From positions 1-7,086 of the forward strand of contig JAEXUU010000749.1 in assembly GCA_023452965.1 (NCBI GenBank): a DNA stretch of 7,086 nt, read 5' to 3'. The notes beneath the pieces were generated by a model. The model was not told where the DNA came from. It saw only the letters and a program-made list of their open reading frames with translations, and searched no databases. The stretch comes from Pseudomonadota bacterium. GTDB lineage: Bacteria > Pseudomonadota > Alphaproteobacteria > Rhizobiales > Beijerinckiaceae. The first letter of the stretch is position 1, and each line of letters begins with the position of its first letter. Positions 1-6,191 of this stretch are shown here, piece after piece. Position numbers and translations under genes: made by a program.

Positions 1-727
1 GCCGCTCGACTTGCTGCTCGACCTCGCCCGGCGCCAGAAGGTCGATCTGGCGCGGATCTCGATCCTGGCGCTGGCGGAGCAGTATCTGTCCTTCGTCGAG
101 CGGGCGCGCGAACTGCGGCTCGAACTCGCCGCCGATTATCTCGTCATGGCGGCCTGGCTCGCCTATCTGAAATCGCGCCTGCTCCTGCCCGAGCCGCCCA
201 AGGGCGAGGAGCCGAGCGCAGCCGAGCTTGCGACGGCGCTCGCTTTGCGGCTGCAGCGGCTGGAGGCGATCCGCGCTGCGGCGCAGCGCCTCGCCGTGCG
301 CGAGCGGCTCGGCCGCGACGTCTTCGCGCGCGGCGCGCCGGAGGCGGTGGTGGCCGGGGTGCGCCCGGTCTGGGAGGCCGAGCGCTACGATCTGCTCGCA
401 GCCTACGCGCAGCAGCGCCAGCGCCATGTCCGCGCACCGATGAGCGTTGGCTACCGCCAGGTGCTCTCGCTGGTCGAGGCGCGCGAGGCGCTGTCGCGGC
501 TGGTCGGCGAGGCGGGGGAGTGGACGGCGATCGACGGCTATCTCGCGCAGTACATGCAGAGCCATGGCATGCCGGCCGAGACCATGAGTGCGACGGTGAG
601 GGCCTCCTCTCTCTCGGCCATGCTCGAAATGGTGCGGGAAGGCGTGCTCGACCTGCGCCAGGACGGCGCCTTCGCGCCGCTTTATGTCCGCCGGCGCTCG
701 TCCCGGCCGCCGTCGCTGGGATTGTGA
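1..727 (+). CDS. scpA: Segregation and condensation protein A (ScpA), 5'-truncated by window edge
   Basis: ScpA is the kleisin subunit that bridges the heads of the SMC dimer and, with ScpB, forms the bacterial condensin-like complex for chromosome compaction and segregation. The reading frame is open to the left edge (first full codon at base 2), and the visible protein starts PLDLLLDLARRQKVDL, which is the conserved ScpA N-terminal helix normally found about 20-30 residues from the start, so only a short N-terminus is missing. The middle (LAADYLVMAAWLAYLKSRLLLP) is the conserved second helix of the family. The C-terminus (AMLEMVREGVLDLRQDGAFAPLYVR) is the winged-helix part that binds the SMC head. 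An internal TTG at 11 is not the true start. The TGA stop lies 13 nt before scpB, and its last bases form part of the scpB ribosome binding site, so the two are probably co-translated. Identification is firm from motif recognition. Confidence 0.95.
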   Translation, partial: PLDLLLDLARRQKVDLARISILALAEQYLSFVERARELRLELAADYLVMAAWLAYLKSRLLLPEPPKGEEPSAAELATALALRLQRLEAIRAAAQRLAVRERLGRDVFARGAPEAVVAGVRPVWEAERYDLLAAYAQQRQRHVRAPMSVGYRQVLSLVEAREALSRLVGEAGEWTAIDGYLAQYMQSHGMPAETMSATVRASSLSAMLEMVREGVLDLRQDGAFAPLYVRRRSSRPPSLGL

Positions 728-730
728 GGA
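726..730 (+). promoter_or_regulatory. Ribosome binding site of scpB
   Basis: GAGGA lies 10 nt before ATG 741 and overlaps the last two bases of the scpA stop codon. It decides the scpB start in favour of 741 over the in-frame ATG at 684, and it suggests translational coupling of the two genes. Confidence 0.6.
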
Positions 731-740
731 TTTGATCCGC

Positions 741-1424
741 ATGGCCCCGGCCGAAGCCCAGAGGGACGAGGACGACGAGCGCTGGGATGGCGCCGAGGCG
801 CTGGCCCGCGCCTGCCGCATCGCCGAGGCGCTGCTCTTCGCCTCGGCCGCGCCGCTGTCCGCCGAGGAACTCGCCAAATCGGTGCCGGCCAATGAGCCGA
901 TCGAAAAGGTGCTGGAGGCGCTCGAGCGCAGCTATGCGATGCGCGGCGTGACGCTGAAGCGCGTCGCCGGCGGCTTCGCCTTCCGCACCGCGCCCGATCT
1001 TGCCTATCTGCTCGCCCCCGAGGCCGAAGCGCCGCGCAGGCTCTCGCGCGCCGCGCTCGAGATCCTGTCGATCATCGCCTATCACCAGCCGGTGACGCGG
1101 GCCGAGATCGAGGAGATCCGCGGCGTCGCCACGGCCAAGGGCACGCTCGACATCCTGCTAGAGGCCGGCTGGGTGCGGCTGCGCGGCCGCCGCCGCTCGC
1201 CCGGGCGGCCGGTGACCTTCGGGACCACGAAGGGCTTCCTCGACCATTTCGGGCTCGACCGCATCGACGACCTGCCCGGGCTCGACGAATTGAAGGGCGC
1301 CGGCTTCATCGAGGGGCGGCTCTCCAAGGACCTCTCGGTGCCGATTCCGGACGACGATCCGGACCTGCGCGCCGACGAGGATCCGCTCGGCGACCTGTTC
1401 AGTCCGCTTGACGAAGGCGGCTAG
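741..1424 (+). CDS. scpB: Segregation and condensation protein B (ScpB)
   Basis: ScpB (227 aa here) binds ScpA as a dimer and regulates the SMC-ScpAB condensin complex in the nucleoid. The protein has the two winged-helix domains of the family: the first around residues 20-90 (IAEALLFASAAPLSAEELA, then a GVTLKRVAGGFAFRT strand region) and the second around 100-190 with the family hallmark ALEILSIIAYHQPVTRAEIE, a GWVRLRGRRRSPGRP turn and TTKGFLDHFGLDRIDDLP. The C-terminal tail is acidic. The start is taken at ATG 741 because GAGGA (726-730) sits 10 nt upstream; the in-frame ATG at 684 lies within scpA and would add 19 unconserved residues. It follows scpA by 13 nt, so both probably share one transcript. 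A 14-bp perfect palindrome straddles its stop codon. Confidence 0.95.
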   Translation: MAPAEAQRDEDDERWDGAEALARACRIAEALLFASAAPLSAEELAKSVPANEPIEKVLEALERSYAMRGVTLKRVAGGFAFRTAPDLAYLLAPEAEAPRRLSRAALEILSIIAYHQPVTRAEIEEIRGVATAKGTLDILLEAGWVRLRGRRRSPGRPVTFGTTKGFLDHFGLDRIDDLPGLDELKGAGFIEGRLSKDLSVPIPDDDPDLRADEDPLGDLFSPLDEGG

Positions 1425-1429
1425 CCGCC
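1416..1429. repeat. Perfect 14-bp palindrome across the scpB stop codon
   Basis: GGCGGCTAGCCGCC reads the same on both strands and contains the TAG stop of scpB in its centre. As RNA it can fold into a 5-bp G/C stem with a CTAG loop. No T-run follows, so it is not a typical intrinsic terminator. It may be chance in such GC-rich sequence. Confidence 0.4.
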
Positions 1430-1468
1430 GCACAGCGCGGGGAGTGGCGCGGGTTCTGGATGCAGGAT

Positions 1469-1574
1469 GTCATCCTGGGCGGCCGAAGGTCGACCCGGGA
1501 TCCATACCGGAGGTCTTGCCGGGAGAGGCTTGGGCATGGGTCCCGGGCCTCCGCTGCGCTCCGCCCGGGACGAC
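1469..1574. repeat. Intergenic imperfect inverted repeat (REP/BIME-like)
   Basis: The two ends are inverted copies: bases 1469-1482 (GTCATCCTGGGCGG) pair with 1561-1574 (CCGCCCGGGACGAC) at 12 of 14 positions, and 1494-1507 (CCCGGGATCCATAC) pair with 1534-1547 (GCATGGGTCCCGGG) at 12 of 14, leaving a central loop of about 26 nt. The differing positions in the stems are G-T type exchanges in RNA terms. Such GTCATCC...CCCGGGA elements are recurrent between genes in Hyphomicrobiales genomes; membership in a genome-wide family is inferred, since only one full copy is visible here. It fills most of the 180-nt gap between scpB and the ABC ATPase gene. No protein gene is supported in this gap. Confidence 0.7.
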
Positions 1575-1594
1575 CGTGCGGATTGGTTGAAAAC

Positions 1595-1598
1595 GGAG
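1595..1598 (+). promoter_or_regulatory. Putative ribosome binding site deciding the ABC ATPase start
   Basis: GGAG stands 6 nt before TTG 1605. There is no comparable site before the in-frame ATG at 1623, and the in-frame ATG at 1467 lies at the edge of the inverted repeat. The site therefore favours TTG 1605, with ATG 1623 as the alternative. Confidence 0.4.
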
Positions 1599-1604
1599 CA
1601 GAAT

Positions 1605-2717
1605 TTGGCTCGTAGCGAAAGCATGACGCGCTGGCTGGGCTGGGGACGGCGCGGCACCGCCGGCGCCGCCATTCCGGTCTCGCTCGGCTTCGAGGGGGTG
1701 ACGCAGCGATTCGGCGGCGTGACCGCGCTCGACGACGTTTCGCTGAAGGTCGCGCCGGGCGAGGTCATCGCACTGCTCGGTCATTCCGGCTGCGGCAAGA
1801 CGACGCTGCTGCGGCTCGCCGCCGGCGTCGAGCGGCCGAGCGCTGGCCGCGGTCTGCTTGAGGGGAGGGATGTCGCCTCGGCCGACGCCTTCGTCGAGCC
1901 GGAGGAGCGCGGCGTCGGGCTGGTCTTCCAGGACTACGCCCTGTTTCCGCATCTCAGCGTGCGCGAGAACGTCCGCTTCGGGCTGCGCGGCTACAGCGAT
2001 GCGCAGGCCGATGCCACGGCCCTGCGGGCGATCGCCCGCGTCGGCCTCGCCGATCTGGCCGAGGCTTATCCACACATGCTTTCGGGCGGCGAGCAGCAGC
2101 GCGTCGCGCTGGCGCGGGCAGTGGCGCCGCGGCCGGGCGTGCTGCTGATGGACGAGCCCTTCTCCAATCTCGACCGGCGCCTGCGCGATACGGTGCGCGA
2201 CGAGACCATGGCGCTGCTCGACGAAATCGGCGCGACCTCGATCATCGTCACCCATGATCCCGAGGATGCGATGCGGATTGCCGACCGGATCGTGCTGATG
2301 CGCCAGGGCCGGATCGTGCAGATCGGCACGGGCGAGGAGCTCTACCGCAAGCCCGTCAGCCTCTTTGCCGCCCGATTTTTCTGCGATCTTTCCGAGATCG
2401 ACGGGACGGTCGTGCGCGGCGCCGTCGATACGCCGATCGGCCGCTTTCCGGCGGATGGACTGGCCGAGGGCGCGGCGGCGGTGGTGTGCGTACGCCCGCA
2501 AGGGGTCAGGCTCGTGCCAAGGGGCTTCTGCCTGCCCGGCAGGGTGGTGGCGCGGCGCTTCCTTGGCGAGGTCGACGATCTGCAGATCGCGGTCGATGGG
2601 CTCGACAAGCCGCTGACGGCGCGCTTCGCGCAACCGGGCTCCGTCCGCGAGGGCGAGGATGTCGGTCTCGACATCTCGACCGACGAAGTCCTTGTGTTCC
2701 CTAGCGGGGACACCTAG
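1605..2717 (+). CDS. ABC transporter ATP-binding protein, FbpC/PotA-like with C-terminal TOBE domain
   Basis: This is the cytoplasmic ATPase subunit of an ABC importer, which powers solute uptake by ATP hydrolysis at the inner membrane. Numbered from ATG 1623, it shows Walker A GHSGCGKT (53-60), the Q-loop at Q103 in LVFQDYALFPHLS, signature LSGGEQQ (153-159), Walker B VLLMDEP (173-179), D-loop SNLD (181-184) and the H-loop H211. Residues from about 240 to the end (including CVRPQGVRLVP) look like the TOBE substrate-regulatory domain of the CysA/PotA/FbpC group. The ferric-iron-type FbpC subfamily is the closest by feel (ERPSAG, FVEPEERGVGLVFQ), but polyamine, thiamine or other substrates cannot be excluded. 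Length (370 or 364 aa) is normal for the group and all catalytic motifs are intact. The start is uncertain: TTG 1605 has a GGAG site, ATG 1623 has none. No permease or solute-binding gene is adjacent, so its partners must lie elsewhere. Confidence 0.88.
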   Translation: MARSESMTRWLGWGRRGTAGAAIPVSLGFEGVTQRFGGVTALDDVSLKVAPGEVIALLGHSGCGKTTLLRLAAGVERPSAGRGLLEGRDVASADAFVEPEERGVGLVFQDYALFPHLSVRENVRFGLRGYSDAQADATALRAIARVGLADLAEAYPHMLSGGEQQRVALARAVAPRPGVLLMDEPFSNLDRRLRDTVRDETMALLDEIGATSIIVTHDPEDAMRIADRIVLMRQGRIVQIGTGEELYRKPVSLFAARFFCDLSEIDGTVVRGAVDTPIGRFPADGLAEGAAAVVCVRPQGVRLVPRGFCLPGRVVARRFLGEVDDLQIAVDGLDKPLTARFAQPGSVREGEDVGLDISTDEVLVFPSGDT

Positions 2718-2770
2718 TTTCCGGCACAAGCGACTGGCCCGGCTGGGAGGTCGGAGGCTGGGTTCAATTC

Positions 2771-2776
2771 GGAGGA
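2771..2776 (+). promoter_or_regulatory. Strong ribosome binding site of tatA
   Basis: GGAGGA, a near-perfect Shine-Dalgarno sequence, lies 7 nt before ATG 2784 in a locally A/T-rich leader. It is the strongest such site in the window, in keeping with TatA being needed in excess over TatB and TatC. I see no convincing promoter in the 66 nt between the ABC gene and tatA. Confidence 0.7.
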
Positions 2777-2783
2777 ATTTGCG

Positions 2784-3023
2784 ATGGGTGGCGTCAGTAT
2801 CTGGCACTGGGTCGTCGTCGGTGTCATCGTCATGCTGCTCTTCGGCCGCGGCAAGGTCTCGGAGCTGATGGGCGACGTCGCGAAGGGCATCAAGTCGTTC
2901 AAGAAGGGCATGGCGGAGGATGATCCGCCGGAGACCGCCGCGCCGCCGGCCGATCCCAAGGTGATCGACCACACCGCGCAGACGGCCAACCCCGCCCCCG
3001 CCAAGGCCGAAACCAAGGCCTGA
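2784..3023 (+). CDS. tatA: Sec-independent protein translocase subunit TatA
   Basis: TatA (79 aa) is the small inner-membrane protein that oligomerises to form the passage for folded proteins carrying twin-arginine signal peptides. It has the expected plan: a short N-terminus with a polar residue in the membrane span (H8 where E. coli has Q8), one hydrophobic helix at about 6-20 ([12 protein letters not shown]), the conserved F20-G21 hinge followed by [22 protein letters not shown] as the amphipathic helix (about 24-44), then an acidic, Pro/Ala-rich disordered tail. Start ATG 2784 follows a GGAGGA site. It is the first tat gene and is 158 nt from tatB. TatA and TatB are paralogues, but the FGRGK motif and the short length support TatA. 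Confidence 0.95.
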   Translation: MGGVSIWHWVVVGVIVMLLFGRGKVSELMGDVAKGIKSFKKGMAEDDPPETAAPPADPKVIDHTAQTANPAPAKAETKA

Positions 3024-3050
3024 TGGCGCGCCGCCAGCGCGCTTTCCGAT

Positions 3051-3066
3051 CGGCCGTGCGCGGCCG
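3051..3066. repeat. GC hairpin in the tatA-tatB spacer
   Basis: CGGCCG (3051-3056) and CGGCCG (3061-3066) form a perfect 6-bp stem around a TGCG loop, 27 nt after the tatA stop. There is no following T-run. It could protect tatA mRNA from 3' decay or reduce read-through into tatB; this is inference. Confidence 0.4.
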
Positions 3067-3115
3067 GATGCAGAAGGGCGCGCTGGATCGATATCTTGAG
3101 CAGGCCGGCCGGCAA

Positions 3116-3152
3116 AAGTGGTTTCCACTTGCGGTCGCGCATGCTCTAGAGC
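3116..3152. repeat. Palindromic element in the tatA-tatB spacer
   Basis: AAGTGG (3116-3121) and CCACTT (3125-3130) form a stem with a TTT loop, followed by the perfect palindrome GCTCTAGAGC (3143-3152). The combination of an AAGTGGTTTCCACTT hairpin and a nearby GCTCTAGAGC-like site is familiar to me from intergenic repeats of Hyphomicrobiales genomes, so this is probably one copy of a dispersed family. It ends 29 nt before the tatB start, so it lies in the tatB leader. No gene is supported in the 158-nt spacer. Confidence 0.55.
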
Positions 3153-3181
3153 GGCGTGAGTGGCGAGAGGACTAGCCGTCG

Positions 3182-3727
3182 ATGTTCGACATCGCCTGGA
3201 GCGAATTACTGCTGATCGGGGGCGTTGCGCTCATCGTGATCGGCCCCAAGGAGTTGCCGGGCGCCCTGCGCACTGCCGGACAGATGGTCGGCAAGGTCAG
3301 GCGCATGGCCGCGGAATTCCAGGGGCAGTTCAACGATGCGATGCGCGAGGCGGAGCTGCACGACCTGAAGAAGCAGGTCGAGGACATCGGAACCTCGGTG
3401 CAGGCCTCGACCAATTTCGACCCGATCGAGCCGATGAAGGACTTTGGCACGCCGGCGGCGCCGAAGCCCGACGATGCGGCGGTCAAGGAGGCCGAAGCCA
3501 AGCTCGCGGCGATTCCCGGGCCGGAGCCCTTGCCCGAGGTCGTGATCGATCCGGCGCCGGTTGCGGCCGCCGAAGAGCCGGCGAAGCCGAAGCGCAAGCG
3601 CAAGACCGTGGCCACCGAAGAGCCCGTCATTCCGGAGGCCGAAGCCGCGCCGCCGGAGCCTGCCGCCAAGCCCGCCCGCAAGCGCAAGCCCAAGGCCGCA
3701 GAGAGTGAAGACGGGAGCCCGGCATGA
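3182..3727 (+). CDS. tatB: Sec-independent protein translocase subunit TatB
   Basis: TatB (181 aa) pairs with TatC to form the receptor for twin-arginine signal peptides in the inner membrane. It begins [33 protein letters not shown], the classic TatB start with the conserved E8 in the membrane helix (about 4-20), the G21-P22 hinge and the amphipathic helix that runs to about residue 70 ([29 protein letters not shown]). From about 90 onward the chain is a Pro/Ala/Glu/Lys-rich, probably disordered tail with two basic clusters, KPKRKRK (135-141) and KPARKRKPK (163-171). A GAGAGGA stretch (3165-3171) lies 10 nt upstream of the ATG. The stop overlaps tatC in an ATGA, so translation of the two is likely coupled. 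Confidence 0.95.
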   Translation: MFDIAWSELLLIGGVALIVIGPKELPGALRTAGQMVGKVRRMAAEFQGQFNDAMREAELHDLKKQVEDIGTSVQASTNFDPIEPMKDFGTPAAPKPDDAAVKEAEAKLAAIPGPEPLPEVVIDPAPVAAAEEPAKPKRKRKTVATEEPVIPEAEAAPPEPAAKPARKRKPKAAESEDGSPA

Positions 3728-4563
3728 GTCTCGCCGAGGTGAAGACGCCTGCGGGTCGTGACGGCGAGGACGAGATCGAGGCCTCGCGCGCGCCGCTTAT
3801 CGACCATCTGATCGAGCTGCGCTCGCGGCTGATCAAGTCGCTGGTCGCCTTTCTGATCATGTTCTTCGTCTGCTTCGCCTTCGCGACGCAGATCTATAAC
3901 CTCCTGGTCCAGCCCTATGTCTGGGCGGCCGGGCCGGGCGCCAATGTCCAGCTGATCTACACGGCGCCGCTCGAATATCTCTTCACGCAGATCAAGATCG
4001 CGGCGTTCGGCGCGGGCTTCTTCGCCTTCCCGGTGATCGCGACGCAGATCTACAAGTTCGTCGCGCCGGGCCTCTACAAGAACGAGCGCCAGGCGTTCGC
4101 GCCCTATCTCGCGGCGACGCCGATCTTCTTCATCCTCGGCTCGGCCATGGTCTACTTCTTCGCCATGCCGGTGCTGATGAAGTTCTCGATCGGCATGCAG
4201 CAAGCGGCGACCGAGGGCCAGGCCGGCATCCAGCTGTTGCCCAAGGTCAGCGAGTATCTCTCGCTGATCATGACGCTGATCTTCGCCTTCGGCGTCTCCT
4301 TCCAGCTGCCGGTGATCCTGACCCTGCTCGGCCAGGCCGGAATCATCACCTCGCAGTTCCTGAAGGATAAGCGCCGCTACGCCATCGTCTTCGTCTTCGT
4401 GGTCGCGGCCGTTCTGACCCCGCCGGACGTGATCTCGCAGCTGATGCTCGCGGTGCCGATGCTGCTGCTCTACGAGCTCTCGGTGTTCTCGGTCCGCCAT
4501 GTCGAGAAGAAGCGCGAGGAGAAGAAGGCTGCGGAAGAGGCGGCAGAGAAGGCCGGCGAGTAG
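3724..4563 (+). CDS. tatC: Sec-independent protein translocase subunit TatC
   Basis: TatC (279 aa) is the six-helix inner-membrane core of the twin-arginine translocase and reads the RR motif of signal peptides. Visible landmarks are HLIELRSRL (28-36) at the cytoplasmic N-terminus, [11 protein letters not shown] (112-122) in the first cytoplasmic loop, where F112 and E121 correspond to the signal-peptide-binding F94 and E103 of E. coli TatC, and LTPPDVISQ (231-239) in the last loop. Hydrophobic spans fall near 38-57, 90-110, 128-150, 180-204, 219-231 and 239-254. The fourth-helix FGVSFQLPV has Q194 where E. coli has a glutamate (E170). The C-terminus is a charged Lys/Glu-rich helix. The start overlaps the tatB stop (ATGA) and has GGGAG at 3713-3717. 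Together with the two preceding genes it makes a complete Tat system. Confidence 0.96.
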   Translation: MSLAEVKTPAGRDGEDEIEASRAPLIDHLIELRSRLIKSLVAFLIMFFVCFAFATQIYNLLVQPYVWAAGPGANVQLIYTAPLEYLFTQIKIAAFGAGFFAFPVIATQIYKFVAPGLYKNERQAFAPYLAATPIFFILGSAMVYFFAMPVLMKFSIGMQQAATEGQAGIQLLPKVSEYLSLIMTLIFAFGVSFQLPVILTLLGQAGIITSQFLKDKRRYAIVFVFVVAAVLTPPDVISQLMLAVPMLLLYELSVFSVRHVEKKREEKKAAEEAAEKAGE

Positions 4564-4589
4564 AGACAGCTGATCCCGTCCGGCGCTGA

Positions 4590-4637
4590 CCGTCATCCCG
4601 GAGCTGCGCCGCTGGCGGGGCTTGTCGAGGATGACGG
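4590..4637. repeat. Inverted repeat between tatC and serS
   Basis: CCGTCATCC (4590-4598) and GGATGACGG (4629-4637) are a perfect 9-bp inverted pair around a GC-rich centre that has its own small stem (CGCC 4607-4610 with GGCG 4614-4617). It lies 26 nt after the tatC stop. The outer arm shares GTCATCC with the element at 1469, so it may be a shorter, degenerate relative. It lacks a T-run; a role as a terminator or mRNA-stabilising end for the tat transcript is possible but unproven. Confidence 0.55.
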
Positions 4638-4655
4638 GGAGGGCGGTCGATAGGC

Positions 4656-4675
4656 AGCTGCCAAGGATGGCAGTT
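4656..4675. repeat. Short hairpin in the serS leader region
   Basis: AGCTGCCA (4656-4663) can pair with TGGCAGTT (4668-4675) around an AGGA loop: seven Watson-Crick pairs and one G-T. It overlaps a perfect palindrome GGCAGCTGCC (4653-4662), so two mutually exclusive foldings are possible. It is 60 nt before the serS start. No T-run follows. The rest of the 172-nt gap shows no gene and no clear promoter by eye. Confidence 0.35.
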
Positions 4676-4735
4676 CCCTCGCGCGCCGTCCCGGTCTACA
4701 GCATCACGCTCTTTCGATTAACGGCGTGACTGGCG

Positions 4736-6187
4736 ATGTACGACATCAAATGGATTCGCGAGAATGCGGAAGCGTTCGACCGGGGGCTGAAGCGGCGCGG
4801 GCTGGAGCCGCTGTCCTCCTCGCTGCTCGCGCTCGACGACACCCGCCGTGCGGCCATCGCCAAGGCGCAAGCCGCGCAGGAGCGCCGCAACGCGCTCTCC
4901 AAGGAAATCGGCAAGGCGATGGGCGCGCAGGACGTCGCTCTCGCTGAAAAGCTCAAGGCCGAGGTCGCGGCTCTCAAGGAAGCCGGCCCCGCGCTCGAGG
5001 CGGAGGAGAAGGCGGCGGTCGAGACGCTCAGCGAGCAGCTCGCGGCGATCCCGAACCAGCCGCATGACGACGTGCCGGAAGGCGCCGACGAGCACGGCAA
5101 TGTCGAGTACAGCCGCCATGGCGAAAAGCCGGAGGAGGGCGGCAAGCGCCTGATCGGCGTCAATCAGCCGAAGGAGCATTACGAGCTCGGCGAAGCGCTC
5201 GGCCAGATGGACTTCGAGAAGGCGGCCAAGCTCTCGGGTTCGCGCTTCGTCGTGCTCGACCGGCAGATCGCCAGGCTGAACCGCGCCATCGGCCAGTTCA
5301 TGCTTGATACCCATGTCGAGGAGCATGGCTATACCGAGGTCAATCCGCCGCTGATGGTGCGCGACGACGCGATGTTCGGCACGGCGCAGCTGCCGAAGTT
5401 CGAGGACGATCAGTTTCCAACCCGGAAGCCCTCGGACGCCGAGACACTGATGTTCGCGGCCCAGCAATCGGCGCACGCCGAGTTCCTCGCCCTGACGGCG
5501 GCCGGAATGGACGCCAGCGAAGCTGCGCAGCGGGTCAGCGTGCTCGAGCATATGCGCCGCGTTCGGACGGATACGCGCCTCTGGCTCATCCCCACCGCCG
5601 AGGTGCCGCTGACCAATCTGGTGCGCGAATCGATCCTCTCCGAGGAGGAGCTGCCGCGCCGCTTCACTGCGCTCACCCCCTGCTTCCGGGCGGAAGCCGG
5701 TTCGGCCGGCCGCGACACGCGCGGCATGTTGCGCCAGCACCAGTTCGAGAAGGTCGAGCTGGTCTCGATCACCGCGCCGGAGAAGTCGCGCGAGGAGCAT
5801 GAGCGCATGCTCGCCTGCGCCGAGAACGTCCTGAAGAAGCTCGACCTGCATTATCGCGTGATGACGCTGTGCACCGGCGACATGGGCTTTGCCTCGCAGA
5901 AGACCTACGACATCGAGGTCTGGCTGCCGGGCCAGAAGACCTATCGCGAGATCTCGTCCTGCTCGGTCTGCGGCGATTTCCAGGCGCGGCGCATGAACGC
6001 CCGCTACAAGACCAGGGACGGCAAGGGTCCGTTCTTCGTTCACACCCTCAACGGCTCGGGCACGGCGGTCGGCCGCGCGCTGATCGCGGTGATGGAGAAC
6101 TACCAGAACGCCGACGGCTCGATCACTGTGCCGGACGCGCTGGTTCCCTATATGCGCGGGACGACCCGCATCGAGAAGGCGGCCTGA
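4736..6187 (+). CDS. serS: Seryl-tRNA synthetase (class II)
   Basis: SerRS charges tRNA(Ser) with serine in the cytoplasm, via seryl-adenylate. It begins [23 protein letters not shown], the typical bacterial start, followed by the long antiparallel coiled-coil arm (about 30-105) that grips the long variable arm of the tRNA. The class II core follows: motif 1 around [11 protein letters not shown] (198-208), the serine-binding TAE (287-289) in IPTAEVPLT, motif 2 around [16 protein letters not shown] (315-330) with RQHQFEKVE, the [14 protein letters not shown] region (405-419) and motif 3 in [13 protein letters not shown] (439-451). At 483 aa it is about 50 residues longer than the E. coli enzyme (430 aa); most of the extra lies between LPKF (219-222) and WLIPTAE (283-289). 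No good Shine-Dalgarno precedes ATG 4736, but the start is fixed by the conserved N-terminus. surE follows after 4 nt. Confidence 0.96.
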   Translation: MYDIKWIRENAEAFDRGLKRRGLEPLSSSLLALDDTRRAAIAKAQAAQERRNALSKEIGKAMGAQDVALAEKLKAEVAALKEAGPALEAEEKAAVETLSEQLAAIPNQPHDDVPEGADEHGNVEYSRHGEKPEEGGKRLIGVNQPKEHYELGEALGQMDFEKAAKLSGSRFVVLDRQIARLNRAIGQFMLDTHVEEHGYTEVNPPLMVRDDAMFGTAQLPKFEDDQFPTRKPSDAETLMFAAQQSAHAEFLALTAAGMDASEAAQRVSVLEHMRRVRTDTRLWLIPTAEVPLTNLVRESILSEEELPRRFTALTPCFRAEAGSAGRDTRGMLRQHQFEKVELVSITAPEKSREEHERMLACAENVLKKLDLHYRVMTLCTGDMGFASQKTYDIEVWLPGQKTYREISSCSVCGDFQARRMNARYKTRDGKGPFFVHTLNGSGTAVGRALIAVMENYQNADGSITVPDALVPYMRGTTRIEKAA

Positions 6188-6191
6188 TCCC

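Noticed and set aside
144..1085. Minus-strand open frame (313 codons) across the scpA-scpB junction
   Set aside because: It crosses two unrelated real genes on the other strand, and its product is Arg/Pro/Ala-rich low complexity.
1408..1590. Small + frame (60 codons) in the scpB-ABC gap
   Set aside because: It overlaps the scpB end and the inverted repeat, has no Shine-Dalgarno of note and no recognisable features.
1470..3128. Long minus-strand open frame (552 codons) opposite the ABC ATPase and tatA genes
   Set aside because: It is the mirror frame of real genes in GC-rich DNA. Its product is full of His/Arg/Asp runs with no recognisable domain, and the + strand carries clear catalytic motifs over the same bases.
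3172..4596. Long minus-strand open frame (474 codons) opposite tatB and tatC
   Set aside because: The translated product is a low-complexity Arg/Asp/Glu/His-rich chain, typical of antisense of alphaproteobacterial membrane-protein genes; tatB and tatC explain the region fully.
4590..4637. Rho-independent terminator after tatC
   Set aside because: The stem is real, but no T-run follows it, so I call it a repeat and not a terminator.
5415..5575. Frameshift or mobile intein in serS as the cause of the extra length
   Set aside because: The frame stays open with normal codon use and the conserved motifs resume in the same frame; the block is far too short for an intein and lacks splice-junction residues.
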